64,000 nucleotides of DNA, taken from positions 2,948,035-3,012,034 of the forward strand of contig NZ_AP018933.1 in assembly GCF_003610015.1 (NCBI RefSeq), read 5' to 3'. The notes below the pieces were generated by a model, which saw nothing but the letters and a program-made list of their open reading frames with translations, did not search any database and was not told the origin of the DNA. A program made the translations under genes and the position numbers. Source of the stretch: Zymobacter palmae (GTDB lineage Bacteria; Pseudomonadota; Gammaproteobacteria; Pseudomonadales; Halomonadaceae). Positions within the stretch are counted from its first letter, which is position 1, and every line of letters starts with the position of its first letter. Shown piece after piece: positions 16,206 to 25,490 of the stretch.

Positions 16206-17468
16206 TTGAGAGCCATCACGAAGTCAAACAAATTGAACCACGTGCTTTACGACATCCGTGGTCCGATCATGGACAAAGCCAAGCAGCTGGAAGATGACGG
16301 TCACAAGATCATCAAACTCAACATTGGCAACCTAGCGGTCTTTGGCTTCGACGCCCCAGAGGAAGTGCAGCAGGATATGATCCGCAACCTTCCCCAGTCG
16401 TCAGGCTACTCGGATAGCAAGGGCAATTTTTCAGCAAGGAAGGCTGTCGTCCACTACTCGCAGACCCAGGGTATCGCCAATGTCACGATGGACGACGTCT
16501 ATCTGGGGAACGGTGCCTCCGAGCTGATCGCAATGGCCACCAATGCCCTGCTCGACAACGGCGATGAACTGCTCATCCCAGCCCCGGACTATCCGCTGTG
16601 GACCGCCGTCACCAGCCTGTCAGGGGGCGAGCCAGTGCACTATCGGTGCAACGAGGCCGAAGGGTGGATACCCGATCTGGACGATATCCGCAGCAAGATC
16701 ACACCCCGCACCAAAGGGATCGTTGTGATCAACCCTAACAACCCGACGGGGGCCATCTACCCTGACAGCGTGCTGGAAGGGATCATTCAGATCGCACGCG
16801 AGTATGAACTGGTCATTCTTGCTGACGAAGTCTACGACAAGATCCTGTATGAAGGTGCAAAGCATACGGCACTCGCCAGCCTGTCCACCGACGTACTGAC
16901 CCTCACTTTCAACTCGCTGTCGAAAAGCTACCGCGCCTGCGGCTACCGCGCGGGCTGGCTGATCGTGTCTGGGAATAAGCAGGCGGCCAAGGACTACATC
17001 GAAGGCTTGAACATGCTCGCCAATATGAAGCTGTGTGCCAATGTGCCGGGGCAGTGGGCAATCCAGACAGCGCTAGGCGGCACCCAGAGTATCGAAGAGC
17101 TGGTCAAGGAAGGTGGCAGACTGCGCCGTCAGCGCGATCTGGCCTATGAACTGATCAATGCGATTCCTGGCGTGAGCTGCGTCAAGCCAGCCGCGGCGCT
17201 ATACATGTTCCCGCGCCTCGATCCTGAGGTATACCCCATCGCCGACGACCGACAGTTCTTCCTAGAACTGCTGGAAGAGACGCATGTCATGCTCGTGCAG
17301 GGGACCGGCTTCAACTGGCCCGATCCGGATCACTTCCGCATCGTGTTCTTACCTTACGAATCCGATCTGCGCGAAGCCATCGGGCGCATCGCCGACTTTT
17401 TGGCCCGCTACCGTCAGCGGCATGCCCGCCTGAAGAGTTCGCAGCAGCAGACGTCGGACGACGCCTGA
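16206..17468 (+). CDS. alaA: Glutamate-pyruvate aminotransferase AlaA
   Basis: A 420-residue fold-type I PLP aminotransferase. The start is set at TTG 16206: AAGGAG lies 7 bases upstream and the N terminus then aligns without gap to E. coli AlaA, with KSNKLNHVLYDIRGP matching KSSKLENVCYDIRGP. Further matches are KLNIGN, GYSDSKGNFSARKA, NPNNPTGA, ADEVYDKILY and the PLP-lysine motif FNSLSKSYRACGYRAGW. AlaA makes alanine from pyruvate and glutamate. The C-terminal tail after FLARY (about 18 polar residues) is longer than in E. coli. ATG at 16119, 16143 and 16149 are in frame but without support. Confidence 0.93.
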   Translation: MRAITKSNKLNHVLYDIRGPIMDKAKQLEDDGHKIIKLNIGNLAVFGFDAPEEVQQDMIRNLPQSSGYSDSKGNFSARKAVVHYSQTQGIANVTMDDVYLGNGASELIAMATNALLDNGDELLIPAPDYPLWTAVTSLSGGEPVHYRCNEAEGWIPDLDDIRSKITPRTKGIVVINPNNPTGAIYPDSVLEGIIQIAREYELVILADEVYDKILYEGAKHTALASLSTDVLTLTFNSLSKSYRACGYRAGWLIVSGNKQAAKDYIEGLNMLANMKLCANVPGQWAIQTALGGTQSIEELVKEGGRLRRQRDLAYELINAIPGVSCVKPAAALYMFPRLDPEVYPIADDRQFFLELLEETHVMLVQGTGFNWPDPDHFRIVFLPYESDLREAIGRIADFLARYRQRHARLKSSQQQTSDDA

Positions 17469-17549
17469 TAGCGCAGTAGGGCTACAGCGCCCTGTCCCTG
17501 ACCGAACGCTTTCGCACTGCAAGGCAGTGGGAATATGAAGATATGGGGG

Positions 17550-18026
17550 TCAGGGCGCTAATCGCCCCGCACCGAGGTAGTGCGATTTCCAGTAGGCGAC
17601 GTCTAGTGATGTCTTTTGCACCTTCCGCCCTTTTCCAGGCGCATGGATCATGGTGTTGTTGCCCACGTACAGCCCAACATGCCAAGCCTGGCCCTTGCTG
17701 CCGAAGAACAGCAGATCGCCCGGTTGAGCAACACGCGCTTTGGGAAGGAAGTGGTACTGCTGGTTACTGCTGCGCGGCAGCGCTACGCCTGCCTGACGAT
17801 AGGCAAGAAGGGCAAGGCCGCTGCAATCGACGCCGTCGTTGATCGACGTTCCCCCTAGCTTGTAGGGCACCCCAACGCTGCGCTGAGCCGTGGCAATGAC
17901 CTTCTGGCGTCGCCCATCAACTGGGCCGTCGGTCACCTTGAGCGGTGCACGCGATGCCGTCGTTGCGCACCCTGCCATCAGCAGCAGCATGCTCATCATC
18001 ACTATCCAACGCCCCAGTGCCGCCAT
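17550..18026 (-). CDS. NlpC/P60 cell-wall peptidase lipoprotein
   Basis: A 158-residue protein from the ATG at 18026 (AGGAAGG just upstream). A lipoprotein signal ends in LLLMAGC (Cys at about 19). The NlpC/P60 domain fills the rest: catalytic Cys in DGVDCSGLALLAYRQAG, His in AWHVGLYVGN and the third polar residue His in MIHAPG. This matches Spr/MepS and NlpC-type DL-endopeptidases that cut peptidoglycan stem peptides in the periplasm. It is transcribed alone, convergent with alaA. Confidence 0.92.
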   Translation of the reverse strand: MAALGRWIVMMSMLLLMAGCATTASRAPLKVTDGPVDGRRQKVIATAQRSVGVPYKLGGTSINDGVDCSGLALLAYRQAGVALPRSSNQQYHFLPKARVAQPGDLLFFGSKGQAWHVGLYVGNNTMIHAPGKGRKVQKTSLDVAYWKSHYLGAGRLAP

Positions 18027-18517
18027 AGCCTTCCTCTCTCTGCCGCTTATCTCGTTCATCCACGGTATTCCCAGTGTGAAAGCATAGCTCGTCAGACCCG
18101 TCGCAGCGTCTCTTCAATGATAGAGACCCGTGTCAACGACGATTGTCCCCTGACTCATTGATCGGCCAAAGTGCTCTGTTAGCGTATGTATAGCGTATAG
18201 CTGCCAGCGCCCGTTTCACGCCCCCGATAGCGCTACTCTCTCCCACAAATAAAAGTGTTCATAAACAGCGAATTAGCCTTCAACATGAAGGCCCACCAGT
18301 CAGTCTGCGTGCCCAGTCATGCCACCGGCAAAAATAAGGAAAAAATATGAACACATGAAACTGAAGCGGATCTTAAGTGAACTCCCCCTACACAACCGAG
18401 TCTCAGCCTACAGTGGGACACCACTAGCAGATGAACACATCTTCCTGATGGCGCAATACGATAGCGACCAGCAGGCGGGGTATCCTTTCGCATCAAAAGA
18501 AAGCAAGGAGCATCACT
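18027..18517. other. Intergenic region upstream of the Lys/Ala-rich exported protein
   Basis: About 490 bases between divergent genes. A spurious frame (18319-18624) runs into the next gene in a different phase. The only clear signal is AAGGAG at 18507-18512, the ribosome site of the gene at 18518. Confidence 0.55.
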
Positions 18518-18886
18518 ATGTCTTCAGTTTCTCGTCGCATCGGCAGCACCCTGGCAATCATCAGCGCTCTGGGTTTCTCTTCCGTCGCTCTGGCAGCAGA
18601 ACCGACCACTGCTGGCGCTACTGACACAGCTACCACGCTGCAGCAGAAAGCGAACCACACCAAAGAAGCCGCTCAGAAGAAAGCCGATAGCGCTAAAGAA
18701 TCTGCAACCAAAACATCCCACGATGCACGCCGCAAAGTGCAGTCCAAAACCAACACAGGCAACAAAAGCGGTGTAGCGCAGAAAGCGCAGGACAAAGCGT
18801 CCGAAACCAAGCAGAAAGCAGGCGACACCATCAAAGAACAGAAACAGCAGGCCACTGACCGCATCAACGAAGCGACTGGCGAATAA
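18518..18886 (+). CDS. Exported Lys/Ala/Gln-rich helical protein (LEA-like)
   Basis: A 122-residue protein with AAGGAG 5 bases before the ATG and a signal peptide ending VALA-A (about residue 27). The mature part is a low-complexity, very hydrophilic amphipathic-helix pattern: repeats such as KANHTKEAAQKKADSAKESATK and QKAQDKASETKQKAGDTIKEQKQQA. No cysteine, no recognisable catalytic motif. Such composition resembles LEA group 3/apolipoprotein-like stress proteins and exported Lys-rich proteins of halophiles; a periplasmic desiccation or osmotic role is only a guess. A strong terminator follows, so it is monocistronic. Confidence 0.85.
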   Translation: MSSVSRRIGSTLAIISALGFSSVALAAEPTTAGATDTATTLQQKANHTKEAAQKKADSAKESATKTSHDARRKVQSKTNTGNKSGVAQKAQDKASETKQKAGDTIKEQKQQATDRINEATGE

Positions 18887-18902
18887 GCCTTACTGCTGAC
18901 CC

Positions 18903-18938
18903 AAAAGGCCCCGTTCGATGATTCGAGCGGGGCCTTTT
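18903..18938 (+). terminator. Terminator after the Lys/Ala-rich protein gene
   Basis: Arms AAAAGGCCCCG (18903-18913) and CGGGGCCTTTT (18928-18938), perfect 11-bp stem ending in T-rich sequence. Because the stem starts with AAAA it may also serve the convergent minus-strand gene ending at 18944. Confidence 0.88.
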
Positions 18939-18943
18939 CATAT

Positions 18944-19645
18944 TTATTTAAACGAAGCGGTAACAGCACGGCACTGCTGGCGCCGACGCTCAATCATCTG
19001 AGGAGATTTCTCCTCTTGGCGATAATGGGAGCTATCGTGATAAGGGTTACTTCTATCCTCCTCTTCTCTATAAGAGTGCCACCACACCCAGCTGGTCTCT
19101 ATATACACCGGCCAACGGAACCTTATATAGCGGTCAACACAAGGCTCGTTCATCTCATCATCGTCACCAACAAGGGAGAAGTTAGTGCTAAAAATATCAA
19201 GATAAGGTAGCTCATGCTTATCGAACACACCGCTCAAATTAGAATAAGGTGAAGCCACTGTTATATAGCGATAAGGATCTTCAAGTTCGACCTTAAAAAT
19301 ATAAGGGCCAGGTGTTATTGATAGCGCAGAACATATGCCAATAATCAATATTGCCCAACTTCCGTAGCATGCCAATAACTTTCGCTGAGCTCGCCACATG
19401 AAATGGAGGAACAGTAGGGAAGTAGCCAACGGAATAAACCACATCCAACTCAGAAATATTGCAGCCGTACTATTTGTTCTGATTGTTCCGATGTAGAACG
19501 TATCGAATGGGGCAAAATGATTTGATTGATCAAAGCTTAGTACACGTATCGTAGCATCTAAACAAAGCAATATATTGATAAATAATAGTATGTAAAACAC
19601 AAAAAGGGTAAATCGATAAACATATCGATATATATTATTATTCAT
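18944..19645 (-). CDS. Unknown membrane protein (AT-rich pair, second gene)
   Basis: A 233-residue protein of unknown function. The start is placed at ATG 19645 because AAGGAGA lies 8 bases before it; an ATG two codons earlier is too close to that site. Three hydrophobic segments occupy the first 120 residues (FTLFVFYILLFINILLCL; AAIFLSWMWFIPLATSLLFLHFMW; GSWAILIIGICSALSI), followed by a hydrophilic tail rich in Arg, Tyr and Trp ending ERRRQQCRAVTASFK. Its ATG overlaps the TAA of the upstream gene (TAATG), so the two are coupled. Base composition is more AT-rich than the neighbours. No family recognised. Confidence 0.7.
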   Translation of the reverse strand: MNNNIYRYVYRFTLFVFYILLFINILLCLDATIRVLSFDQSNHFAPFDTFYIGTIRTNSTAAIFLSWMWFIPLATSLLFLHFMWRAQRKLLACYGSWAILIIGICSALSITPGPYIFKVELEDPYRYITVASPYSNLSGVFDKHELPYLDIFSTNFSLVGDDDEMNEPCVDRYIRFRWPVYIETSWVWWHSYREEEDRSNPYHDSSHYRQEEKSPQMIERRRQQCRAVTASFK

Positions 19646-20772
19646 TACCATTCTCCTTGACGTTTGATATTTATATCCGTCAAGTTATTATCCCCAAAGG
19701 GATCAGGGATGCCATTATCACTAAACACCGACTGGAAGTAGTCAATAACATCATCGTCGCCTACATTAGGGCAGTTATTAAAATGGCGAATATTACATTT
19801 TTTATCCTGCTGAGCAATGGCCGCCCACACTGCATAAGTATAGAAATCAGCCCCTTTCACTTTATGTTCTGGCGCGACATTATCATCGCCTGGTTTGCTA
19901 AAAGGCCAATCAATAATAGATTGTCTATATTGCGTTTCCTGATGTTGATGAAGCAGATACCATATATCACGGTAAGTCAGCTGCTGTGTAGTGTTAGCTA
20001 AATTTTCCACAACAGGAGCAGTTACACGTGAGGGCGCTATACATTGATCTAAAATAACTTCTTTATCATCTTTATTGGAAGGTAACACATGATATCGGCA
20101 GAGTGTCATCTGATAATTTCCACCCAAAAAGAATCTACTATCTTTATAATCTCGGATATAACTCATAGTAACATTGTCATCAGCTGCAGCCCGAAACTGA
20201 ATAGGAATGCCATTATCCCAGTAAGTTGATAATGTTCTTCCACGCCGCTTGACCACTTGAGACTGGCACCCAGCAACAATTACAGCGTCTCCATCCTTTG
20301 GCTCAGAGGGATGGCATTCTCCGCCAGCAGGTTGGCATTTAAACGGTACAGCGTGGTTGTCATCAGACCATTTGATCACAGGGTACTGCTCAAGCAGCTG
20401 CGCTACGACAGGATCATCATCACTAGGGTGCAATGGACTTTCGCCATAGTTTTTCACAAGAATTTCTTTGTATAAATTATGAGCTTGAGGCGACAGCAAA
20501 GGACGATCTAGCCAAGTAGCGCGACGTTGCCCCTCTTCTGTTTCCCAGAAATGGGCCACTCGCTCCTCTTCTCTCTGTTTAGCCCGAGCCTTATCATCAA
20601 GCTCGCGCTGGGCTTCTTCGTGAAATAATCGGAAGCGCGTCATGATGTTAAAGTAGCCGAGCAAAGCACCTATCCCGCAGACTGATACAAATAGAAAAGC
20701 AATGATCAGCACACACCATCCTCTCTCAGCATTGCGCCGACGCTGCTTTTCAATCAGTTCATCAATTTTCAT
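19645..20772 (-). CDS. Unknown single-pass membrane-anchored protein (AT-rich pair, first gene)
   Basis: A 375-residue protein of unknown function. It starts KIDELIEKQRRRNAERGW, has one TM helix (about 20-42, VLIIAFLFVSVCGIGALLGYF), then a charged coiled-coil-like stretch (EEAQRELDDKARAKQREEER), then a large domain that by the positive-inside rule should be outside the cytoplasm. That domain has seven cysteines, including KCQPAGGEC, GCQ and KCNIRHFNNC, consistent with disulfides. No catalytic signature was found. It is coupled to the next gene by TAATG and both are AT-rich, which suggests lateral acquisition. Secreted-effector or surface-complex roles are possible but not supported. Confidence 0.72.
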   Translation of the reverse strand: MKIDELIEKQRRRNAERGWCVLIIAFLFVSVCGIGALLGYFNIMTRFRLFHEEAQRELDDKARAKQREEERVAHFWETEEGQRRATWLDRPLLSPQAHNLYKEILVKNYGESPLHPSDDDPVVAQLLEQYPVIKWSDDNHAVPFKCQPAGGECHPSEPKDGDAVIVAGCQSQVVKRRGRTLSTYWDNGIPIQFRAAADDNVTMSYIRDYKDSRFFLGGNYQMTLCRYHVLPSNKDDKEVILDQCIAPSRVTAPVVENLANTTQQLTYRDIWYLLHQHQETQYRQSIIDWPFSKPGDDNVAPEHKVKGADFYTYAVWAAIAQQDKKCNIRHFNNCPNVGDDDVIDYFQSVFSDNGIPDPFGDNNLTDINIKRQGEW

Positions 20773-20911
20773 CCCCCCTCCTTTTTCATCTCACTATTAC
20801 TGCAAAGCAGCTAATGTAACACTTTAACAGTTAGTGATTTTATTCTTGATAGAGAACGGTGAAGCCCTTATGTTCTTGCCAACATCACACGCGTAGAGAA
20901 GGAATTGCATA

Positions 20912-21445
20912 ATGGCTTTCACCGAACAGGCTGCCGGCGTCAGCGAACAGGTCGCGCCGCAGACCAAGGGCTTCACGCTCAACCACAGCATGGTGCGCAT
21001 CAAGGATCCGAAGATCACGCTCGACTTCTATACGCGAATTTTTGGCATGCGACTGCTGCGCAAGCTCGACTTCCCGGAAATGTCCTTCTCGCTCTACTTC
21101 TTGGCTAATCTGGACGAGGATGCCAGCGTGCCCAGCGACACCGCTGACCGCAACCAGTGGACGTTCTCACAGCGAGGCCTGCTGGAGCTAACCCATAACT
21201 GGGGCACGGAAGATGACGCCGATTTCCACTATCACAACGGCAACGCTCAGCCGCAGGGCTATGGTCATATCTGTTTCGCCGTACCAGACCTAAGCGCCGC
21301 CGTTGAATGGTTCGATGCCAACAACGTCGAGTTCGTTAAGCGCCCAGAGCAGGGGAAAATGCGCGACGTCGCCTTCGTCAAGGATCCCGACGGCTACTGG
21401 ATCGAAATCGTCCAGCCCGATCTGTGCCGCTCACTGGGCCTGTAA
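20912..21445 (+). CDS. gloA: Lactoylglutathione lyase (glyoxalase I)
   Basis: A 177-residue vicinal-oxygen-chelate enzyme with AAGGAA upstream of the ATG. Metal ligands can be assigned in order: His in LNHSMVRIKDP, Glu in LLELTHNWGTE, His in GYGHICFAV and Glu in GYWIEIVQP. RIFGMRLLRKLDFPEMSFSLYFL is typical of GloA. The length (longer than the 135-residue E. coli protein, with an extra loop around 60-85 and an N-terminal extension) matches the Pseudomonas/eukaryote-like zinc subclass. It converts the methylglyoxal-glutathione hemithioacetal to S-lactoylglutathione. Confidence 0.95.
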   Translation: MAFTEQAAGVSEQVAPQTKGFTLNHSMVRIKDPKITLDFYTRIFGMRLLRKLDFPEMSFSLYFLANLDEDASVPSDTADRNQWTFSQRGLLELTHNWGTEDDADFHYHNGNAQPQGYGHICFAVPDLSAAVEWFDANNVEFVKRPEQGKMRDVAFVKDPDGYWIEIVQPDLCRSLGL

Positions 21446-21669
21446 GCCACGCGTTCCGCGGTTCTACCGTACCCGACCGCTATACCTATTTCGCATGTCA
21501 TGCCGATTCGGCATGACAATAGAATTCCCGTGACAGCACCGTGAGCACAGGAGTATCTTCGCCTGCTGTTCACCTGACATCGCCTAGGGGCCCCTGCGTC
21601 CGTGCGATGTGCTACACACTTCAGATCGATTTCCCATTGTCTTCGGGCCTTGGGTTCAGCGAGGCTGTC

Positions 21670-21948
21670 ATGAATGCACGTACGATTAACTGGGATTCTC
21701 CTGCGAGCGGCCTAAGCGGCATGTTCGACTCTCGACGCCCGGTGAAAACCGCTCCCCGAGCGGGTTGCATCATCACCGCGCGCTATCATGGTACCAACGT
21801 CCGCATGAAGGTCATTGACCGCGACGGCGACAAGCGCTCGGTGGCAAAAGTCATCGGCGTCGACGACCAGAGCGTCCAGCACGATCTGCAGGCCGGTGAC
21901 ACCGTCATCGTGCCGGATAAAAAACGTACCGTGGTGCGCTATAGCTGA
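21670..21948 (+). CDS. Small hypothetical protein
   Basis: A 92-residue soluble protein from the ATG at 21670 (GAGG upstream); the frame is open from 21541 but the upstream part looks unlike protein. The C-terminal half is strand-rich and basic (RAGCIITARYHGTNVRMKVIDRDGDKRSVAKVIGVDD; GDTVIVPDKKRTVVRYS), suggestive of a small beta-barrel or nucleic-acid-binding fold. I do not recognise the family. A strong terminator follows, supporting a real transcript. Confidence 0.65.
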   Translation: MNARTINWDSPASGLSGMFDSRRPVKTAPRAGCIITARYHGTNVRMKVIDRDGDKRSVAKVIGVDDQSVQHDLQAGDTVIVPDKKRTVVRYS

Positions 21949-21970
21949 TTCCGTACAGCGGAAGACAACA

Positions 21971-22001
21971 AAGGCCCCGATGGTTATGCCATCGGGGCCT
22001 T
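21971..22001 (+). terminator. Terminator between the small protein gene and wrbA
   Basis: Arms AAGGCCCCGATGG (21971-21983) and CCATCGGGGCCTT (21989-22001), a 13-bp perfect stem with a 5-base loop. It sits between convergent genes and may act for both. Confidence 0.82.
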
Positions 22002-22049
22002 CGCGTATCCAAATGCGACTAGCGGCGAACGAAGCGCCACAGTCGATCC

Positions 22050-22649
22050 TCAGCCTTTGAGGGCTTTTGCCAGCTTGGCCACGTGTTCACCTTGGAAGCG
22101 GGCAATGGTCAGCTCGACTTCGGACGGCTGGCGTGAGCCATCTGCACCCGCGATCGTAGTGGCCCCGTAAGGCGTACCACCGTGCAGCTCTTCTACGCCG
22201 CCCATTCCCGGCGCACCATAGCCGATCGGAACGATCACCATGCCGTGATGGGCCAGGGTCGTCCATGTCGAGGTGATGGTCTGCTCCTGACCGCCGCCTG
22301 TTCCTGTAGAAGCAAAGACGCTCGCCAGCTTGCCGAACAGCTTGCCCTGCGCCCACAGACCGCCAGTCCGGTCGAGGAAGTTGCGCATCTGGCTCGCCAT
22401 GTTGCCAAAACGGGTAGGCACGCCAAGGATGATCGCATCGTAGTTGACCAGTTCGTCCGGTGTAGCGACCGGTGCAGACTGATCCGCCTTCCCCCCCGCC
22501 TTGCGAAAAGCATCCTCATCCATCAGCTCGGGAACGCGCTTGATGTCGACCTGCACCCCGTCGACCTTACGCACCCCGTCCGCCACGGCGTTCGCCATGG
22601 TTTCGATATGTCCATACATGGAGTAATACAGCACCAGTACCTTGCTCAT
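22050..22649 (-). CDS. wrbA: NAD(P)H:quinone oxidoreductase WrbA
   Basis: A 199-residue flavodoxin-like protein. FMN-binding loops are [12 protein letters not shown] near the N terminus, [22 protein letters not shown] in the middle and [38 protein letters not shown] is characteristic of WrbA. These tetrameric enzymes reduce quinones by two electrons, preventing semiquinone and superoxide formation. Monocistronic, minus strand, between terminators. Confidence 0.96.
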   Translation of the reverse strand: MSKVLVLYYSMYGHIETMANAVADGVRKVDGVQVDIKRVPELMDEDAFRKAGGKADQSAPVATPDELVNYDAIILGVPTRFGNMASQMRNFLDRTGGLWAQGKLFGKLASVFASTGTGGGQEQTITSTWTTLAHHGMVIVPIGYGAPGMGGVEELHGGTPYGATTIAGADGSRQPSEVELTIARFQGEHVAKLAKALKG

Positions 22650-22883
22650 CGAAGCGTCCTTTCATCAGCGTGAAAAACGAAGGCGCAGGCAGGGCGATTC
22701 CTGCTGCGTGGCCTGTCTGGAGTATAGGCACGGACGCAAGCTTCGCGGCAATTGCTCCATCATGAGCAATATGCATGGTGCAGCACCTGCTAGGGCTTGC
22801 GCATGCCCGACACCGCACAGCGTACGCTGCTGCCCTTCATCGGCATGGTGCGAGTAGTGCTTCTTTTGTCGGCCTCTAGGCAT

Positions 22884-22916
22884 AAAAAAACGCCCCACCG
22901 TTACCGGCAGGACGTT
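22884..22916 (-). terminator. Terminator after typA
   Basis: On the minus strand a 12-bp stem (22905-22916 with 22889-22900, three G-U or U-G pairs) with a 4-base loop is followed by seven T (22884-22890). It lies 25 bases past the typA stop. Confidence 0.85.
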
Positions 22917-22941
22917 TCGTTGGAAGCGTCAAACGCTAGCG

Positions 22942-24777
22942 TTACTTCTTGCTAGAACGTTTACGTTCCTGTTCTGTCAGGAATTTCTTACGCAGACGGA
23001 TGTGGATCGGCGTAATTTCGACCAGTTCGTCGTCATCGATGAACTCGATCGCCTGTTCCAGCGTGAAGCGGACCGGCGGCGTCAGGACGATGTTTTCATC
23101 GTTACCAGAGGCACGCATGTTGTCGAGCTTCTTACCTTTGGTCGGGTTAACGACCATGTCGTTCGCACGGTTGTTGATACCGATCAGCATACCTTCGTAC
23201 ACCTCAGTACCGTGTTCAGCGATCAGGCGACCACGTTCCTGCAGCGTGAACAGTGCGTATGCCAGTGCTTTACCGGTCGCCATGGAGACCAGTACACCGT
23301 TGCGACGTTCGATCGCTGCATCCGGTTTGAGCGGACCATAGTGATCGAAGCGGCTGGTCAGGATACCGGTACCGGACGTCATGGTCAGGAACTGACCACG
23401 GAAGCCGATCAGGCCACGCGCAGGGATGATGTAGTCAAGGCGGATACGGCCTTTACCATCCGGAAGCATGTTGGTCAGCTCACCTTTACGGTAGCCCAGC
23501 TCTTCCATGACCGAGCCCTGATGCTGCTCTTCACAGTCGATGATGACTTCTTCGTACGGCTCTTCCTTGACGCCATCGACGTCACGGATGATGACTTCCG
23601 GGCGGCCTACGGCCAGCTCGAAGCCTTCGCGACGCATGGTTTCGATCAGGACGGACAGGTGAAGCTCACCACGGCCGGATACGATGAATTTCTCAGGCGT
23701 TTCGCCCTGCTGTACGCGCAGTGCAACGTTGTGGATCAGCTCTTGGTCGAGGCGATCCTTGATGTTGCGGCTGGTGACGTACTTACCTTCGCGACCGGCG
23801 AACGGCGAATCGTTGACCTGGAAGGTCATAGAAACGGTCGGCTGGTCAACGGTCAGTGCCGGCAGTGCTTCAACAGCTTCCGGATCACACAGCGTATCGG
23901 AGATGTTCAGCGAGTCGATACCGGTGATGCAGATGATGTCGCCTGCCGTTGCCTTGTCGGTCTGTACGCGTTCGAGGCCGAGGTGGGTCATGACCTGACC
24001 GACCTTGCCGCGACGGGTATTGCCTTCGGCATCAACAACGACGATCTGCTGGTTCGGGCTGACGCTGCCGCGTTTAACGCGACCAACACCGATAACACCA
24101 ACGTAGCTGTTGTAGTCCAGGGCGGAAATCTGCATCTGGAACGGACCGTCGACTTCAACGGCCGGCGGCTCAACGATGTCGACGATGGCCTGGAACATCG
24201 GATCCATATCATCTGCCATGTCATCCGGATCCATACCAGCGAAGCCGTTCAGAGCGGATGCATAGACGACCGGGAAGTCGAGCTGTTCATCGGTAGCACC
24301 GAGGTTGTCGAACAGGTCGAAAATCTGGTCCATAACCCAGTCAGGACGCGCGCCCGGGCGGTCGATCTTGTTGATGACCACGATCGGTTTCAGACCCTGT
24401 GCGAACGCTTTCTGTGTAACGAAGCGTGTCTGCGGCATCGGGCCATCGACGGCGTCGACCAGCAGCAACACGGAGTCAACCATGGACATAACGCGTTCGA
24501 CTTCACCACCGAAGTCAGCGTGTCCAGGCGTATCCACGATGTTGATGTGGTAGTCCTTCCACTGGATCGCTGTGTTCTTCGCCAGGATGGTGATACCGCG
24601 TTCCTTCTCCTGGTCGTTGGAGTCCATGATGCGCTCTTGACCTTCGTTCTTACGGTCGAGCGTACCGGACTGCTGAAGAAGCTTGTCGACGAGCGTCGTT
24701 TTACCGTGGTCGACGTGCGCGATAATAGCGACGTTTCTCAGCTTGGAAACATCACCGACAACTGCTTGATCTGTCAT
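22942..24777 (-). CDS. typA: Translational GTPase TypA/BipA
   Basis: A 611-residue ribosome-associated GTPase from the ATG at 24777 ([15 protein letters not shown]). G motifs: [15 protein letters not shown] (G1), RGITI (G2), DTPGHADF (G3), [10 protein letters not shown] (G4). Domains II, III and V follow, with the BipA-specific C-terminal domain containing [37 protein letters not shown] and [17 protein letters not shown]. TypA assists 50S assembly and growth under cold or other stress. Many residues use codons common in highly expressed genes. The antisense frames over this gene are long but are shadows. Confidence 0.97.
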   Translation of the reverse strand: MTDQAVVGDVSKLRNVAIIAHVDHGKTTLVDKLLQQSGTLDRKNEGQERIMDSNDQEKERGITILAKNTAIQWKDYHINIVDTPGHADFGGEVERVMSMVDSVLLLVDAVDGPMPQTRFVTQKAFAQGLKPIVVINKIDRPGARPDWVMDQIFDLFDNLGATDEQLDFPVVYASALNGFAGMDPDDMADDMDPMFQAIVDIVEPPAVEVDGPFQMQISALDYNSYVGVIGVGRVKRGSVSPNQQIVVVDAEGNTRRGKVGQVMTHLGLERVQTDKATAGDIICITGIDSLNISDTLCDPEAVEALPALTVDQPTVSMTFQVNDSPFAGREGKYVTSRNIKDRLDQELIHNVALRVQQGETPEKFIVSGRGELHLSVLIETMRREGFELAVGRPEVIIRDVDGVKEEPYEEVIIDCEEQHQGSVMEELGYRKGELTNMLPDGKGRIRLDYIIPARGLIGFRGQFLTMTSGTGILTSRFDHYGPLKPDAAIERRNGVLVSMATGKALAYALFTLQERGRLIAEHGTEVYEGMLIGINNRANDMVVNPTKGKKLDNMRASGNDENIVLTPPVRFTLEQAIEFIDDDELVEITPIHIRLRKKFLTEQERKRSSKK

Positions 24778-25265
24778 TACTTTTTTCCATGATGTGTGCA
24801 GGCCAGCGCACACATCTCCGTGAAGATGCCCGCCTGTGCCTATCGCGGACGCTGAGCGGCTAGCGGCTCATCTGTCCTCTGATGCGCTTAGATTAACACG
24901 AAATGCCCAGATGCCGTACTGATCGCGCACGAAAAGTACGAGTTCTGTCCCACTCCGATTCTGCCACAGCTACCTGACCAAAAGGGCATTTCAGCGGCGT
25001 GTAAAACGCCTTTCCACAACCGCATTTACAAAATGTAACATGCTGAAATAGAAAGAATTTTACTCAAGCAAATAGTGATTAACCCCATTACAAATCCAGT
25101 CGCGTTTCAAACGTAGCCGATTGTGTTCTTATGTTTCTGCCAGCCGAGTTAGCCAATCAGGTTTGACTCGACCACTGGCCGCACTAGCCCCGCCGTGAAG
25201 CGACTCATCCAACCGTGGATATGGCGGGTTCGATCGACACAGGAAACATAAGTGAACATATAGAG
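24778..25265. other. Intergenic region between typA and the com-like gene
   Basis: About 490 bases, markedly AT-rich from 25010 to 25140. It should carry the divergent typA and com-like promoters. No gene, tRNA or convincing riboswitch was seen. Confidence 0.55.
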
Positions 25266-25436
25266 ATGAAACCGATACGTTGTGCGTCCTGCGGACGCCT
25301 GCTGCTCAAGGCTGAGGTTTATAGCCTCCTGGAAGTGAAGTGTCCTCGCTGCAAGACCGTGAACAGCTTCCGCTCCAGCGAGTTCAAGCCGACGCCTGCC
25401 AAGGCGCAGCCGGAATGCCCGGCGCATCGAGCATGA
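25266..25436 (+). CDS. Com-like small zinc-ribbon protein
   Basis: A 56-residue protein from the ATG at 25266. Two Cys pairs, RCASCGRLL (residues 5-13) and VKCPRCKTVN, form a rubredoxin-like zinc knuckle; the spacing and the downstream PxCPAH tail are those of the Mu Com family (PF10122). Mu Com binds mom mRNA to switch on its translation. There is no mom gene or prophage here; stand-alone Com-like proteins of unknown role occur in several bacterial genomes. It ends 54 bases before the first GH68 gene on the same strand, so co-transcription is possible. Confidence 0.75.
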   Translation: MKPIRCASCGRLLLKAEVYSLLEVKCPRCKTVNSFRSSEFKPTPAKAQPECPAHRA

Positions 25437-25490
25437 CTCACCTCTCATCCTGATAACAGTTAGTTGCACAACAACAAAAGGAAACATGTT

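Noticed and set aside
15989-16216. Minus-strand frame with a hydrophobic segment overlapping the alaA start
   Set aside because: Overlaps the well supported alaA start and has no ribosome site; the hydrophobic stretch is probably chance.
18319-18624. Short frame upstream of the Lys/Ala-rich protein
   Set aside because: It runs into that gene in another phase and lacks a ribosome site.
23002-24792. Long open frame antisense to typA
   Set aside because: It is the mirror of a highly biased, strongly conserved gene; composition (D, V and R-rich without structure) and absence of a ribosome site mark it as a shadow.
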